Below are positions 32,474-32,557 of a stretch of 32,557 nucleotides of DNA, piece after piece (positions within the stretch are counted from its first letter, which is position 1; each line of letters starts with the position of its first letter). The DNA comes from Falsiroseomonas sp. (GTDB lineage Bacteria; Pseudomonadota; Alphaproteobacteria; Acetobacterales; Acetobacteraceae). Under the pieces are notes generated by a model that saw only the letters and a program-made list of their open reading frames with translations, was not told the DNA's origin and ran no database searches. The stretch spans positions 1 to 32,557 of the forward strand of contig NZ_JAUYTS010000004.1 in NCBI RefSeq assembly GCF_030695085.1. The letters run 5' to 3'. The position numbers and the translations under genes were made by a program.

Positions 32474-32557
32474 TCAGGCGGGCACGGCCGAGAGCCTGAC
32501 GGTGGCATTATCGCTGACGGTGCTGATGGCTTCCAGGGTCATATAGCGGGCGCGCTG
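32474..32557 (-). CDS. 3' end of an unidentified gene (cut by the window)
   Basis: The last 27 codons and TGA stop (32474-32476) of a minus-strand frame that runs off the right edge; it ends ...SDNATVRLSAVPA. The pattern RYMTLEAI...NATV loosely resembles the C-terminus of SPFH/slipin-type proteins, but this is too short to assign. It might also be a chance open frame. Confidence 0.35.
   Translation of the reverse strand, partial: QRARYMTLEAISTVSDNATVRLSAVPA

Noticed and set aside
1..32557. tRNA, rRNA, CRISPR arrays, insertion sequences or integrases
   Set aside because: I saw no regular repeat-spacer arrays, no recognisable tRNA or rRNA sequence, and no transposase or integrase motif in any plausible gene.

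Overview
The window is a high-GC accessory exopolysaccharide (EPS) locus of the exosortase A (XrtA/EpsH) PEP-CTERM type from a Gram-negative bacterium. The protein sequences, GC-rich codon use and gene set suggest an alphaproteobacterium, perhaps Acetobacteraceae (Roseomonas-like). That placement is inference; no rRNA or marker gene is present. Family names below come from recognising conserved motifs and gene order, not from database searches.

Left part (23-11100, minus strand). One PEP-CTERM substrate gene (23-571) has a consensus-perfect sigma-54 -24/-12 promoter (629-644). Upstream of it is a tight nine-gene operon read from 11100 to 726: outer-membrane export lipoprotein, chain-length determinant, BY-kinase-like ATPase, beta-barrel protein, secretion-type ATPase, polysaccharide deacetylase, FemAB-like protein, glycosyltransferase, and exosortase A. 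Most junctions overlap by 1-8 bases or lie within 9 bases.

Centre (11101-11429). An AT-rich divergent intergenic region holds imperfect direct repeats and is the likely promoter/operator area for both arms.

Right part (11430-31163, plus strand). In order: initiating sugar-phosphate transferase, histidine kinase PrsK, sigma-54 response regulator PrsR, TPR protein PrsT, a GT4 glycosyltransferase, an O-antigen-ligase-like protein, a 95-residue single-TM protein, a tiny ORF carrying twin palindromes, a large Tat/lipoprotein-type secreted protein of unrecognised function, a sugar epimerase, a glutamine-dependent amidotransferase of the asparagine synthase family, a Wzx-like flippase, a GT8-like protein and an FkbM methyltransferase. 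A GNAT-fold protein (31212-32270, minus) converges on this arm. The right edge holds the last 27 codons of an unidentified minus-strand gene.

Working model. Sugars are assembled on undecaprenyl phosphate, modified by epimerase, amidotransferase, acyltransferases and methyltransferase, flipped, polymerised, exported through the OPX/Wzz/barrel apparatus and trimmed by the deacetylase. PrsK/PrsR with sigma-54 would switch on the PEP-CTERM protein, which exosortase A processes at the inner membrane and which the O-ligase may glycosylate. The most unusual items are a BY-kinase with no tyrosine at all, the large secreted lipoprotein with paired palindromes just upstream, two overlooked small membrane proteins, and the perfect sigma-54 promoter next to its presumed activator.
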